From assembly GCF_025558485.1 (NCBI RefSeq), contig NZ_CP102930.1, positions 868,001 through 932,000 on the forward strand: a stretch of DNA of 64,000 nt, written 5' to 3'. This stretch comes from Bdellovibrio bacteriovorus. GTDB taxonomy: Bacteria > Bdellovibrionota > Bdellovibrionia > Bdellovibrionales > Bdellovibrionaceae. Positions 54,343 through 62,648 of the stretch are shown piece by piece. A program made the translations under genes and the position numbers. Each line of letters opens with the position of its first letter. Positions within the stretch are counted from its first letter, which is position 1. The notes under the pieces were generated by a model. The model was given only the letters and a program-made list of their open reading frames with translations, searched no databases and was not told the DNA's origin.

Positions 54343-55590
54343 TTACTTTAAAGAGCGCCAGACGACGAATTTTTTCTGACCTGATTTGATTTCCACTTCG
54401 CGCTGATCCAATCCTTCCCCTGTCGGGGACTGACCGTAATCCAAACCTTCCAGACGGAACTGATATTTTCCGGCAGCCAAAGGCACGCGAATGATCTGAA
54501 TTGTTTGTGGCAGGAATGACCACTGGCGGACATCGGCACGATCCGACACCAACATCGCAATATAAGCCAGGTCACCCAAGGCCTGATTCTTTTGTCTGAT
54601 TTGATCGGCCAGAACTGCTTTTGTCGCAATCCCCGTCACACGTTTTGCCAGAAGGATTCCATAGTCTTCCTGCAAAGTCTTGATCGCCGCTGATTGCACA
54701 TCATAGACTTCGCGACTTAAATAGTTCATGTTATCGGAAAGATACAGTCTGGCCTGTTGAGTTTCACTGCGCACCGGATAAAGTGTCGGCAGACTTTGTC
54801 CGTTCGGACTTGGCGCCTTTCGTGGCCCCCAACCCTGCTGATAGATAATAACCAGTTCGCCCAGGCCACGCTCGTACCATTCTTTTTTCTCAACCACGTC
54901 GGGGAATTTCTTTTTCCAATCCTGATAAGAATCCATCCGACGCGCCAGTTTGGCTGAACGAATCAGGTCTTCACGAATTGTCGAAATGCCCGGGTCGATT
55001 TTATAGGCTTCAGCGTATGCAATATAAGCATCGTCATAGCTGCGACTGGCTTCCCAGATGACAGCCGACAGATATTTACTGAATGAGTTCAGCTCGAAAG
55101 CCTGCTTTTCATCTGCGCGGTATTTCAGATATTTTTCATTGATCCTGCGGGCTTCGACCAGAGCATCATCCAACTGCCCCATTTGCAGAAAGTTCATCGC
55201 CAAGTAGGCGTTGATGAAGATCTTTTCAAAAGTGTCGCCCTTGTACTGAATCATTTCCTCGTTCAAAGCCAACGATCCGGCGATACGGGAAATAGACTGA
55301 TAATCAATCAGTTCTGCAAGTCGATCCGCCTGCATGAAAACCTGATTGCTTTCTTTTAGCTGTCCCGCCACCTGCAAGGCCACCGCGTAATCCAGCAAAT
55401 ACACCAATTGATCATCGCTGGATTTTTCTGCCAGCGGTTTCAGATCTTCAAGAGCTTTGGTGTATTCATGGCGAGCCAATGCTTCGCGGGCAGGTTGCAC
55501 TTTATTTTGATAAGTGGCGCAACCTAACAGGGGCATAACTAAAAAAAGACCCACGACAGGCGTGAGTCTTTGCGCAATCCGGTTCATCAA
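54343..55590 (-). CDS. TPR lipoprotein (COG3014-like), partner of LpoB
   Basis: A 415-residue lipoprotein (lipobox LLGC, Cys about 24) with tetratricopeptide-like helical repeats (e.g. REALARHEYTKALEDLKPLAEKS, NAYLAMNFLQMGQLDDALVEARRINE) and a C-terminal domain of beta strands (PLAAGKYQFRLEGLDYG). It is directly behind the lpoB gene, a pairing known from other Gram-negatives as COG3014-LpoB. It probably helps control peptidoglycan synthesis or lipoprotein assembly. Met1/Met2 are both possible starts. Confidence 0.75.
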   Translation of the reverse strand: MMNRIAQRLTPVVGLFLVMPLLGCATYQNKVQPAREALARHEYTKALEDLKPLAEKSSDDQLVYLLDYAVALQVAGQLKESNQVFMQADRLAELIDYQSISRIAGSLALNEEMIQYKGDTFEKIFINAYLAMNFLQMGQLDDALVEARRINEKYLKYRADEKQAFELNSFSKYLSAVIWEASRSYDDAYIAYAEAYKIDPGISTIREDLIRSAKLARRMDSYQDWKKKFPDVVEKKEWYERGLGELVIIYQQGWGPRKAPSPNGQSLPTLYPVRSETQQARLYLSDNMNYLSREVYDVQSAAIKTLQEDYGILLAKRVTGIATKAVLADQIRQKNQALGDLAYIAMLVSDRADVRQWSFLPQTIQIIRVPLAAGKYQFRLEGLDYGQSPTGEGLDQREVEIKSGQKKFVVWRSLK

Positions 55591-56190
55591 TTAAAGACCA
55601 ATGGATTTTTTCTTGAAGGTTTTACGGATTTGTTTTTGATCAGACCATGTGATCATACTGCTTTTCAGATTGGTCAGATTCAAAGTCAGTTTGTAGTACA
55701 CAGACTTGTCTTTGCCAACTTCCTGAACGATGGAATCCAGACGACCGTTGATGATAAAGTCTGCACCCACCTGACCGCCCGGTCCTTTTTTGCTGGTTTC
55801 TTCAACCATGCCGGAGTTCTGGTAGTTGTATTCATCAGCAATATCCTGACGGGCTTCTTTGTCGATGAAACCCACTTTGCCGGACTTCATCAGCTCCACA
55901 CGCACCATATCCATGATGCTTTGAGTGTCGATATGTTCGCTGGTTTTATTTTGCAGGTTTGTCACCATCACAACCGGCATTTTTTTAGCACTGTTGATGG
56001 CTGGGGAATTCATCAGGCTGGCAACCAGATCCTGAACAGCTTTTTGCATGTCTGTTTCGGACCATTGGTCATTTAACAGATTCTCGCGGTTTACATCATC
56101 ATACTGGCCTTTAACAAAAGCCTTCGGACCACAACTGGTCACAGCCAAGAAAGAAAGAGCCACTGCTGCAAAAGTCAGATTCTTTTTCAT
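55591..56190 (-). CDS. lpoB: LpoB-like penicillin-binding protein activator lipoprotein
   Basis: Started at ATG 56190 after AGGAAGG. The 199-residue protein has lipobox VTSC (Cys about 20), a linker and a compact domain (KKMPVVMVTNLQNKTSEHIDT, VGFIDKEARQDIADEYNYQ, VGADFIINGRLDSI) that matches LpoB. LpoB sits in the outer membrane and stimulates PBP1b. It and the following TPR lipoprotein gene are separated by zero bases, so it is an operon. Confidence 0.8.
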   Translation of the reverse strand: MKKNLTFAAVALSFLAVTSCGPKAFVKGQYDDVNRENLLNDQWSETDMQKAVQDLVASLMNSPAINSAKKMPVVMVTNLQNKTSEHIDTQSIMDMVRVELMKSGKVGFIDKEARQDIADEYNYQNSGMVEETSKKGPGGQVGADFIINGRLDSIVQEVGKDKSVYYKLTLNLTNLKSSMITWSDQKQIRKTFKKKSIGL

Positions 56191-56349
56191 ATTACCTTCC
56201 TGTCCCTTTGGACACCTCAAAAGTCTATGCTCGGGGATTTGCAGACGCAAGTCATGCCCCTCCGTTTCAGGACGGCCGTCCAAAATCCGAACGTCATTTA
56301 TTTCCTGCTGAAGCCCTGCTCCCCTCGTATATTGCAATACAGATCAAAT

Positions 56350-56763
56350 ATGAAAGAAGTCTCAACGAGTTTGCAGGCCTATGAATCTCTCCGAACCAAC
56401 ATCAATCCCTATGCCGAGGAACTTTGGATTCTCGCTTTGGACTCACAGATGAACCTGATCCGCAAAGAAATGGTGTTTCGAGGCACCGCGGACTTTTGCC
56501 TGATTCATCCCCGGGACATCTTTCGTATTCTGATCGCCTCCAATGCCAGTTCTTTCATTCTGGCTCATAACCATCCCAGCAACAGCTCAACCCCCTCCGA
56601 ACAGGATCTGATCCTGACCCGGAAAATTCATCAAATGGCTTTGCTATTTGAAATTCCGTTGAATGATCACCTGGTGATTTGTGCCGACAGCTACTTCAGC
56701 ATGGCGGATCACGGCTATTTTAAGAAATGGAAACGGGGACGAAGCTCTCAGATAATTTACTGA
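56350..56763 (+). CDS. Short RadC-like JAMM protein
   Basis: Started at ATG 56350. The 137-residue product is the RadC metallopeptidase-like domain: zinc ligands HNHPSNSSTPSEQD (H-x-H-x10-D, about residues 81-94) and a catalytic Glu near IRKEMVFRGT (about 40). The N-terminal helix-hairpin-helix of ordinary RadC is missing. Bacterial RadC has no agreed role; the domain may act on a ubiquitin-like or DNA-end target. It overlaps the next convergent gene by 7 bases. Confidence 0.75.
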   Translation: MKEVSTSLQAYESLRTNINPYAEELWILALDSQMNLIRKEMVFRGTADFCLIHPRDIFRILIASNASSFILAHNHPSNSSTPSEQDLILTRKIHQMALLFEIPLNDHLVICADSYFSMADHGYFKKWKRGRSSQIIY

Positions 56764-57350
56764 ATGGCTTCCAAAGTGCTTTGATACTGATTGCTGGGGT
56801 TACGGATCGGCGTTACAGACAGAACGCGGGACAGATCCTCACTTAGAATAATGTTGTAACCACCACGACGGGCATTTTCAACAAACTGACGGGCGTACTC
56901 TTCTTTATAGGCCTGAGAATATTCCTGAGCCTGTTCAGCATTGAACAATTCTTTTTGAACAATATCGTGCGGAGACATGGCTTCCTCATGGCGTGCGCCC
57001 CGACCCAGTTCTTCTGCCAATTCCTGTGCACGAGTATCTGTGGAAAGATCCAGACGACGGTCATTTTCATAAGCCGCCTGTGCTTTGGTTTCACTGAAAT
57101 CACTGTTCATCAGTCGCGCGTTTTCAACCTGCATGCGCTGACGGGCCATCTCCATCTTTTCATTGGTCAGCATCAAATGCCTATTCACGGACTTTTCAAA
57201 CTTTTCGGATTTTGCAGCCACCGGGGTGCCCGCCATTTTTTTGGGAGGCTCGGACGTGCCTAAATAGACAAATATCATAGCGCCCGCTCCAATAAAGAGC
57301 AGCAAAGCCAGAAACATGGAGCTTTCTTTTTGAGGCTTCTGCGATTCCAT
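56757..57350 (-). CDS. Membrane-anchored protein of unknown function
   Basis: A 197-residue protein with a short basic N-terminus, one membrane segment (about 13-30, FLALLLFIGAGAMIFVYLG) and a charged, mostly helical periplasmic or cytoplasmic domain (KMEMARQRMQVENARLMNSDF..., AEELGRGARHEEAM). It ends in a strand-rich SVTPIRNPSNQYQ tail. No family was recognised; no partner is visible beside it except the convergent RadC-like gene. Confidence 0.6.
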   Translation of the reverse strand: MESQKPQKESSMFLALLLFIGAGAMIFVYLGTSEPPKKMAGTPVAAKSEKFEKSVNRHLMLTNEKMEMARQRMQVENARLMNSDFSETKAQAAYENDRRLDLSTDTRAQELAEELGRGARHEEAMSPHDIVQKELFNAEQAQEYSQAYKEEYARQFVENARRGGYNIILSEDLSRVLSVTPIRNPSNQYQSTLEAIQ

Positions 57351-57685
57351 AAAAACCTTATCGGAGTGCTGAATACAAATCTAAAGACCTTTGTATCTCA
57401 CTCTGAAACACTTTCTTCCTAACCGTTCCAGTATCTTCCGGTTTCTGATTATCAAGACTTGGTAAAAATATGAGTCTTGATTACATAGAAAAGTTTAAAA
57501 ACAGTTCAATAATAGGGCTAACCCGAATAGGTGATTTGGAATTTCGGCACAAACGTCAAAGTTTTAGACACTTATTGTGACCTATTAATCAAATTACCGT
57601 GAATTCATGTCAGGCATGAAACGTGAAGTAAAGAAACTGTCAATAATAACAAGTTCCCCCAACTTACCGAAAGGACCCCCCTCCC
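57351..57685. promoter_or_regulatory. 335-base gap upstream of the pilin gene
   Basis: No gene was seen. It is A/T-rich and holds two inverted repeats: ATCAAGACT / AGTCTTGAT (57451-57459 and 57473-57481) and TTCATG / CATGAA (57604-57609 and 57615-57620). The pilin's ribosome site, GAAAGG, is about 10 bases before its ATG. Strong regulation of the pilin is expected; no clear -35/-10 pair was identified. Confidence 0.4.
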
Positions 57686-58210
57686 ATGAAAATGTTCAAA
57701 ACTTTGGCTGTAGTCAGTGCTCTAGTTGTTTCCGCAAATGCGTTTGCCGCTAGCTCCGGTCAGCTTCTTATTACTGGTACTGTGGCTGAAACAACATATC
57801 TGTCTTTGACGGCGACAGGCACTGACCCTCTTGAAAACGTCGATCAGACTTTGAATGTTGATGACATCGTAAATGGTGCGGCGACTCAGTTGTCCTTCGC
57901 AAATATTATGCATGAAATCTCCAACTCCACAGCTGGTTATAAAATCACATTGTCCTCTGTAAATGCGGGTGAACTGCAAGGCCCAGGCACAAGCAAAGTA
58001 AAATACTCTTTGGACTATACTTCCGCTAAAATTGGTATCTCCAACTGTGCTTTGACGGCTGATTGCACAGCATCCTCTGGTGCTTTGACTGCAAAAACAA
58101 GCAGTGCGGTTTCCGTAAATGTGAAAGCCACTTCCACTGCGGCGGAAATCGCAGCGTTGCAATCCGGCGTTTACTCTGACACTGTAACTGTGACTATCGA
58201 AGCTCTTTAA
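57686..58210 (+). CDS. Major pilin of a chaperone-usher system
   Basis: A 174-residue exported protein: signal peptide MKMFKTLAVVSALVVSANAFA, then a strand-rich, Thr/Ser/Ala-rich mature part with one disulfide pair (CALTADC) and a C-terminal TVTVTIEAL strand. The first mature residues SGQLLITGTVAETTYLSL would be the donor strand of a chaperone-usher pilin. It lies tail-to-tail with the chaperone-usher operon and so is very likely the main subunit of this pilus. Confidence 0.7.
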   Translation: MKMFKTLAVVSALVVSANAFAASSGQLLITGTVAETTYLSLTATGTDPLENVDQTLNVDDIVNGAATQLSFANIMHEISNSTAGYKITLSSVNAGELQGPGTSKVKYSLDYTSAKIGISNCALTADCTASSGALTAKTSSAVSVNVKATSTAAEIAALQSGVYSDTVTVTIEAL

Positions 58211-58236
58211 GCGTTTCGCGAATATTCAGAATATTC

Positions 58237-58266
58237 AAAAAGCCGGCCTCAAAGACCGGCTTTTTT
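58237..58266. terminator. Bidirectional terminator
   Basis: AAAAAGCCGG / CCGGCTTTTT with a 9-base loop, between the convergent pilin and spore-coat-U-like genes. Confidence 0.9.
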
Positions 58267-59188
58267 ATTGGTTGGATTGGATAGTCAGATTGATCGTGTC
58301 CTGATAGGACCCTTGCGACTTGCCTGTGGTGTTACCAATGGTGATTTCCACCGGATTCACCAACCCGCTGGCTGGCGAGGCTCCGGAACCTGATGTAATC
58401 AGAGTCCACCATGGAATTGCCACGACATTGCCATTGATCTTGAAGGTGTAGTCAATCGTATCCGTTCCACCAACTTTTTTTAGCTTTCCGCCATTGTCAG
58501 TCCACGCATACAACGAATATCCGGCATTGTACTTCAGGATAATATCCGCCGTGCCTTTTGCTCCCGTTACCAAACCATTGGCAAAATTCATTGTGTGAGT
58601 CGTTTTGTTAATGTCAAAAGACCCACCCGAAGACACCACCGAGATGTCCGCTTTGCGATGTGCACCAAAGGTCAAAGTCTGCGTATGCGATGTTATCAGC
58701 GTGGCATTATTCACCGGCCCCTGATAAAGACGAACCGTCAGCGTATCCACATAGGTGCCTGCAGCCCGCCAGTCATTGGTGGCATCCACAGAGATCGTGT
58801 AAGATTGCGACTGCGTATTATACGAACTGTTTCCCTGAAGCTTGTCGCAGATAAAGTCATTGCAGGAAACCCCTTCCGGGAACTTCTTAAGAAGCTGCAT
58901 ACCCGCGGTGTCCTTGGACACTTGATAAGGCCAGGTGTTAGATCCAAACTTCATCGACCGAGTCGCATAAGAAGTTGAAGAACCATAGTCGAAAGTTAAA
59001 AAGTAACTGCAAGCCCCTTGAGTCGTATTTCCATTAACCACGATCCCAAAGGTTTCCTTCATGCTGCCGCCGGTTTGAAAGTATGGGGATGGTTGTGTCA
59101 GATAAAAGCCCATATCGGAACAGGCCTCAGCCTCTCTTCCAACAAACAGCAACGGCAGGATCAGGAAAAGAATATATGTTTTCATCAC
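58265..59188 (-). CDS. Spore coat U-like pilus tip/subunit protein
   Basis: A 307-residue exported protein (signal to about residue 22, then a Cys). It looks like a two-domain SCPU protein: an N-terminal domain with two or three cysteines and a C-terminal domain starting at ADISVVSSGGSFDINKTTHTM and ending QDTINLTIQS, a strand that pairs like a donor strand. SCPU domains occur as pilins and tip adhesins of archaic chaperone-usher pili. It is coupled to the usher gene by a 4-base overlap. Confidence 0.7.
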   Translation of the reverse strand: MMKTYILFLILPLLFVGREAEACSDMGFYLTQPSPYFQTGGSMKETFGIVVNGNTTQGACSYFLTFDYGSSTSYATRSMKFGSNTWPYQVSKDTAGMQLLKKFPEGVSCNDFICDKLQGNSSYNTQSQSYTISVDATNDWRAAGTYVDTLTVRLYQGPVNNATLITSHTQTLTFGAHRKADISVVSSGGSFDINKTTHTMNFANGLVTGAKGTADIILKYNAGYSLYAWTDNGGKLKKVGGTDTIDYTFKINGNVVAIPWWTLITSGSGASPASGLVNPVEITIGNTTGKSQGSYQDTINLTIQSNQ

Positions 59189-61605
59189 CGATTCTCCTGT
59201 GGTTGCAGTTTCACAGCTTCAATCAACAGCACTTTCGCAGCTTCCGGCGGAACTTCAAATGTAAACCCACTTAAACCCGCCTGATCTGTTATCACTTTAT
59301 AAGTTCCGGGCTCCAGGCCTTCGATCAGGAAACGCCCTTCTTTATTCGTAAAGAAGGAATTATCAACCAGTTTTCCCTGAGCATCAAAAACATCCCCCGC
59401 AGCATAGACCAACGGATCTCCGGAAGGTAAAAGCACCTGCCCCTTCACCATGACTTTCTTGGTGATCTTCAAATCCAGCAACAGACCGCTACGATAAGTC
59501 AGCTGAGTTCCATAAAACTCCTGATCCATCAAATACCCCATCGGCAACGAGGTCGAATCCACATTCAAAGTATTGCGGTAATAAGCTGACTGATCCCGCA
59601 ACACCACGGTGTCACGTGGTCCCAACTGGGCCTGCCCGCGGTCTCCGGTTGGATTGATCATCAATGCCTGATTCTTTTCCAAATGATCGGAATGGACCAA
59701 CACAAAGCTGTCACTGATCGGCTGTGTGAATGCAAAGCGAGATCCCACCCAGGCAATACCGGTATTTACGCCCACGGAAGTCACATTGGACTGCTGCCCG
59801 TTTTGATCAAAGTTGAAATGATCCAGCCGGAAGCTGGCCGGTTGAGTCAGGTATTCACCCGAAACACTGCGCGAATTGCGACTGTCACTATTTTGTATGG
59901 AGGCATTCCAACGATAGTCATCATACTGATAGCGATTGTTACGGTGAACTGTCAGGTTTGTGGTCTTTTCAAGCGTGTCGTGATAAGCACTCGCACTATG
60001 CAAGCCCTGTGATTCATTCCAGAAGAACGACAGCAGCACACGGTCTTCTTCTTTATCCTGCAAAGTTTTATTGTATGCTATTTCCAAACGCATCTGATTG
60101 CGCAGTGGAATCATCAGATTGCTGCGGTAGATTCTTTGATCTTCCTGACTGGCAAACTGCAAAGTTCCGGCACCAACCCCCAGCAACCACGAAGAATCAA
60201 AGCGATAATTCACCTGCGCATCATAACGTCTTAGATACTTCTGCGGGTCTAGAGAGTTTACCCCAGCCACCACCGGTCGGAAATCGCGATCCTGATTTTC
60301 CGCTTCCAGCATAAACAGGACTGGCATCTGACGACCCATGATTTTATCCAAAGACCGATAGGTCAGACGTTCCGCGTATCCCGCTTTCTGAGATGACTCA
60401 GACCCCTGAGCCATCTGCAACGACAGATAGCCCCAAGCGCCAACTCCGGAAACCTCGCCTCCTAAAAGGAGCTGTGAAAAATAACTTTGATAGTTCACGC
60501 CCACCGTCAACTGATCCGTGATCCCGCGACGATGAAAAAGGCTGACCAAAACAGCGGAATCATCATAAGCTCTATCCCCACCAGACACCTGCCACGGCAA
60601 GCCCGCTGCATATGAAAATTCCTGAATTCCCTGTGCCAACAGGCTGTTTTCATAAAGCAGAGAAAAGTCATAGACCTCTTCCTGTCCCAGATCATCTTTG
60701 ACTTTGATACGCACACTGCTTTGACCGCTGGCCAGAGGAAAATCGCGAATGTTGAACACCCCCGGACTTAAACGCAGCTGGCTGAAAAGAAGACCATTCA
60801 CATAAATTTCTACGATAGAGGATCTTTTGATAATAATCTCTGTACTGCTTAAAGGGGTCAGTGTCTTATAAGGCTGGATGGAAAATTCACGGCTGCCCGA
60901 GACCCCGGCAATGGAAGGCGAGATCTGAAAGCCAACGGATCGCAAAGTCAAATCCCCCAAGGTATAGCGAATCATATTTTCTTCATCGTCATGGCGAAGG
61001 CGGGTGTCCTGACGGCGCCACTTATCGACGGCGTCCTCTTGAAAATCCGCGCTGGATTCCAACACGAAACTCTGGATATTTTCCACCAGTTCGACATTTC
61101 CGGTGGCTCCCCGGCGTTTGTTTTCTATATCACTGCCATACTGCCAGGACTGCTGGGTGCGCAAATTCAGATAACCACTTTGCTCCCCAGGACGCAGGTA
61201 CTTCTTATTTTCAAACTCTACAAAATTTAAATCCACTGTTTGGGGCTTGCGATATCTGGAAGGAAGACCCAAACGCAACTCCAGACTGGGCGGATCAAAA
61301 GAAACTGAAAATCCGGAAGCTTCCAAATCCTTCATGGTCAAAACGCCTTGAGGTTTCACACTTTGCTGAAGCTTTAAAAACAGATCATCTTTCAGAACCG
61401 GCTTAACGGATTCCAAAAGGGGCGCAGCCTCTACGGAAAATTCTTCAGCCTGATCACGCGGAAACAACCACGCTTCGGAAAGAACCCGGCCATCCAATAC
61501 CAAAGGAGCCATCAAATAAGGCTTTCCCAAATCCGGGCGGGCCCAAGCCACATCCGCAAGGATTCCGGCGAACAGTAGAATAAAAACGTACAAAAAATTC
61601 TTCAA
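59185..61605 (-). CDS. Fimbrial outer-membrane usher
   Basis: An 806-residue usher of the FimD/PapC type, somewhat short for the family, as in archaic systems. It has a signal peptide, an N-terminal domain, the long barrel (about 140-680) with many Gln/Tyr/Arg strands and a plug-like insertion, and a C-terminal domain that ends with two Ig-like carboxypeptidase-regulatory stretches (GRFLIEGLEPGTYKVITD). It exports and assembles the pilins brought by the chaperone. It overlaps both neighbours by 4 bases. Confidence 0.88.
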   Translation of the reverse strand: MKNFLYVFILLFAGILADVAWARPDLGKPYLMAPLVLDGRVLSEAWLFPRDQAEEFSVEAAPLLESVKPVLKDDLFLKLQQSVKPQGVLTMKDLEASGFSVSFDPPSLELRLGLPSRYRKPQTVDLNFVEFENKKYLRPGEQSGYLNLRTQQSWQYGSDIENKRRGATGNVELVENIQSFVLESSADFQEDAVDKWRRQDTRLRHDDEENMIRYTLGDLTLRSVGFQISPSIAGVSGSREFSIQPYKTLTPLSSTEIIIKRSSIVEIYVNGLLFSQLRLSPGVFNIRDFPLASGQSSVRIKVKDDLGQEEVYDFSLLYENSLLAQGIQEFSYAAGLPWQVSGGDRAYDDSAVLVSLFHRRGITDQLTVGVNYQSYFSQLLLGGEVSGVGAWGYLSLQMAQGSESSQKAGYAERLTYRSLDKIMGRQMPVLFMLEAENQDRDFRPVVAGVNSLDPQKYLRRYDAQVNYRFDSSWLLGVGAGTLQFASQEDQRIYRSNLMIPLRNQMRLEIAYNKTLQDKEEDRVLLSFFWNESQGLHSASAYHDTLEKTTNLTVHRNNRYQYDDYRWNASIQNSDSRNSRSVSGEYLTQPASFRLDHFNFDQNGQQSNVTSVGVNTGIAWVGSRFAFTQPISDSFVLVHSDHLEKNQALMINPTGDRGQAQLGPRDTVVLRDQSAYYRNTLNVDSTSLPMGYLMDQEFYGTQLTYRSGLLLDLKITKKVMVKGQVLLPSGDPLVYAAGDVFDAQGKLVDNSFFTNKEGRFLIEGLEPGTYKVITDQAGLSGFTFEVPPEAAKVLLIEAVKLQPQENR

Positions 61606-62336
61606 TTATCTGATTCCTTCAGGGTCAGTTCCGCTTTAAGTTCCTGATTGGCCGGGACTTCTTTGGTCGTCTCCAGCTCCACGGCGGCGGTGTCACCCGG
61701 AAGCAGATTAATGGATTCAATTTCTTTTTTGCCAGTCAGTTCCAGCAAAACATTCTGGGATGCCTTGATCTTCAGACTTTTAAACAAGAGCACCCGGTGG
61801 GCTGTGCCTTCATTGGCAAAGGTCACGGACACTTTCCTGGGTCCGGCCTTTTTCACCTGTTTTACAATCACCCGGGGTTCGGCTCCCTCAGGCGTCACAT
61901 AGGCAGAAGCCACATATTGCAGAAGAAACTTCAGATTCACAGAGGTCTTTTTGGGCGCAGAATTTTTTTCGCGGAAATCCACCGGCAATTGCGAAGCCAC
62001 CAAACGATAGGCTTTTTCTTTTCCATCAGTAATCTTGCCCGACCACGATACACGGACATTTCTTTTTTCTTTTGGCAGAAGCACAACCTGTTCAGGATAG
62101 ATGGCAAAATCCTCTGTCTTGGTCCGAATCTCTTCACCCCCTTTGCCGGTGTGGCGGGCAAAGGCTTCAATCTGCACCGGCAGCTTTTCGTCCCCCGGAT
62201 TTTCAACAATCAACACTTGAGTGGAACGCGAGCCGGAAGGAGTGAATTCCACCACCATGGGCGAAAAACGAAAAGCCCAGGCCAGCGACGGAAGCAGCAG
62301 GAAAACAAATGCAGAACGAAGAATGATTTTTGCCAT
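61602..62336 (-). CDS. Periplasmic pilus chaperone
   Basis: Started at ATG 62336 after GGAGGT; the frame is open to 62381. The 244-residue protein has a signal peptide (MAKIILRSAFVFLLLPSLAWA) and two Ig-like domains of the PapD/FimC type: FSPMVVEFTPSGSRSTQVLIVENPGDEKLPVQIEA, EQVVLLPKEKRNVRVSWSG and the second domain KVSVTFANEGTAHRVLL. These fold pilins by donating a strand. Its stop overlaps the usher start. Confidence 0.85.
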   Translation of the reverse strand: MAKIILRSAFVFLLLPSLAWAFRFSPMVVEFTPSGSRSTQVLIVENPGDEKLPVQIEAFARHTGKGGEEIRTKTEDFAIYPEQVVLLPKEKRNVRVSWSGKITDGKEKAYRLVASQLPVDFREKNSAPKKTSVNLKFLLQYVASAYVTPEGAEPRVIVKQVKKAGPRKVSVTFANEGTAHRVLLFKSLKIKASQNVLLELTGKKEIESINLLPGDTAAVELETTKEVPANQELKAELTLKESDN

Positions 62337-62404
62337 ACCTCCTGATGATAAGAGGTGTTTTGAATGCGATGAAGAACTCATTAACCAAGTTTTAACAACT
62401 GGCC

Positions 62405-62617
62405 TTAAGGCGCTTCAACTCGCACAACAGATGCCGGGGAACGCTTGTCCACTACGACTTTCAGGCGAGGGGAGTTCTTGGCAATTTGCAGCTTTCCATT
62501 CACAGCCGTGACATCAACTTTTTCACGCACCTTACCCTGAAGGTAAATCTTCCCACTCTGGGCTTGCGCCAGCGGACAGGACAGAGTCAGCGATATGATT
62601 GCGGCAAGAAACTTCAT
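62405..62617 (-). CDS. 70-residue exported mini-protein with pilin-like start
   Basis: Started at ATG 62617; the frame is open to 62707. Signal peptide MKFLAAIISLTLSCPLAQA, then 50 residues beginning SGKIYLQGKVREKVDVTAV, which resembles the mature start of the pilin encoded at 57686 (SGQLLITGTVAETTYLSL) in hydrophobic spacing and S, G, G, V, E positions. It is the first gene of the chaperone-usher run. It could be a donor-strand peptide, anchor or terminator of the pilus; this is inference. Confidence 0.6.
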   Translation of the reverse strand: MKFLAAIISLTLSCPLAQAQSGKIYLQGKVREKVDVTAVNGKLQIAKNSPRLKVVVDKRSPASVVRVEAP

Positions 62618-62648
62618 ACTGTTCTTGTCGGAAAGCTGGACCAAAGCT

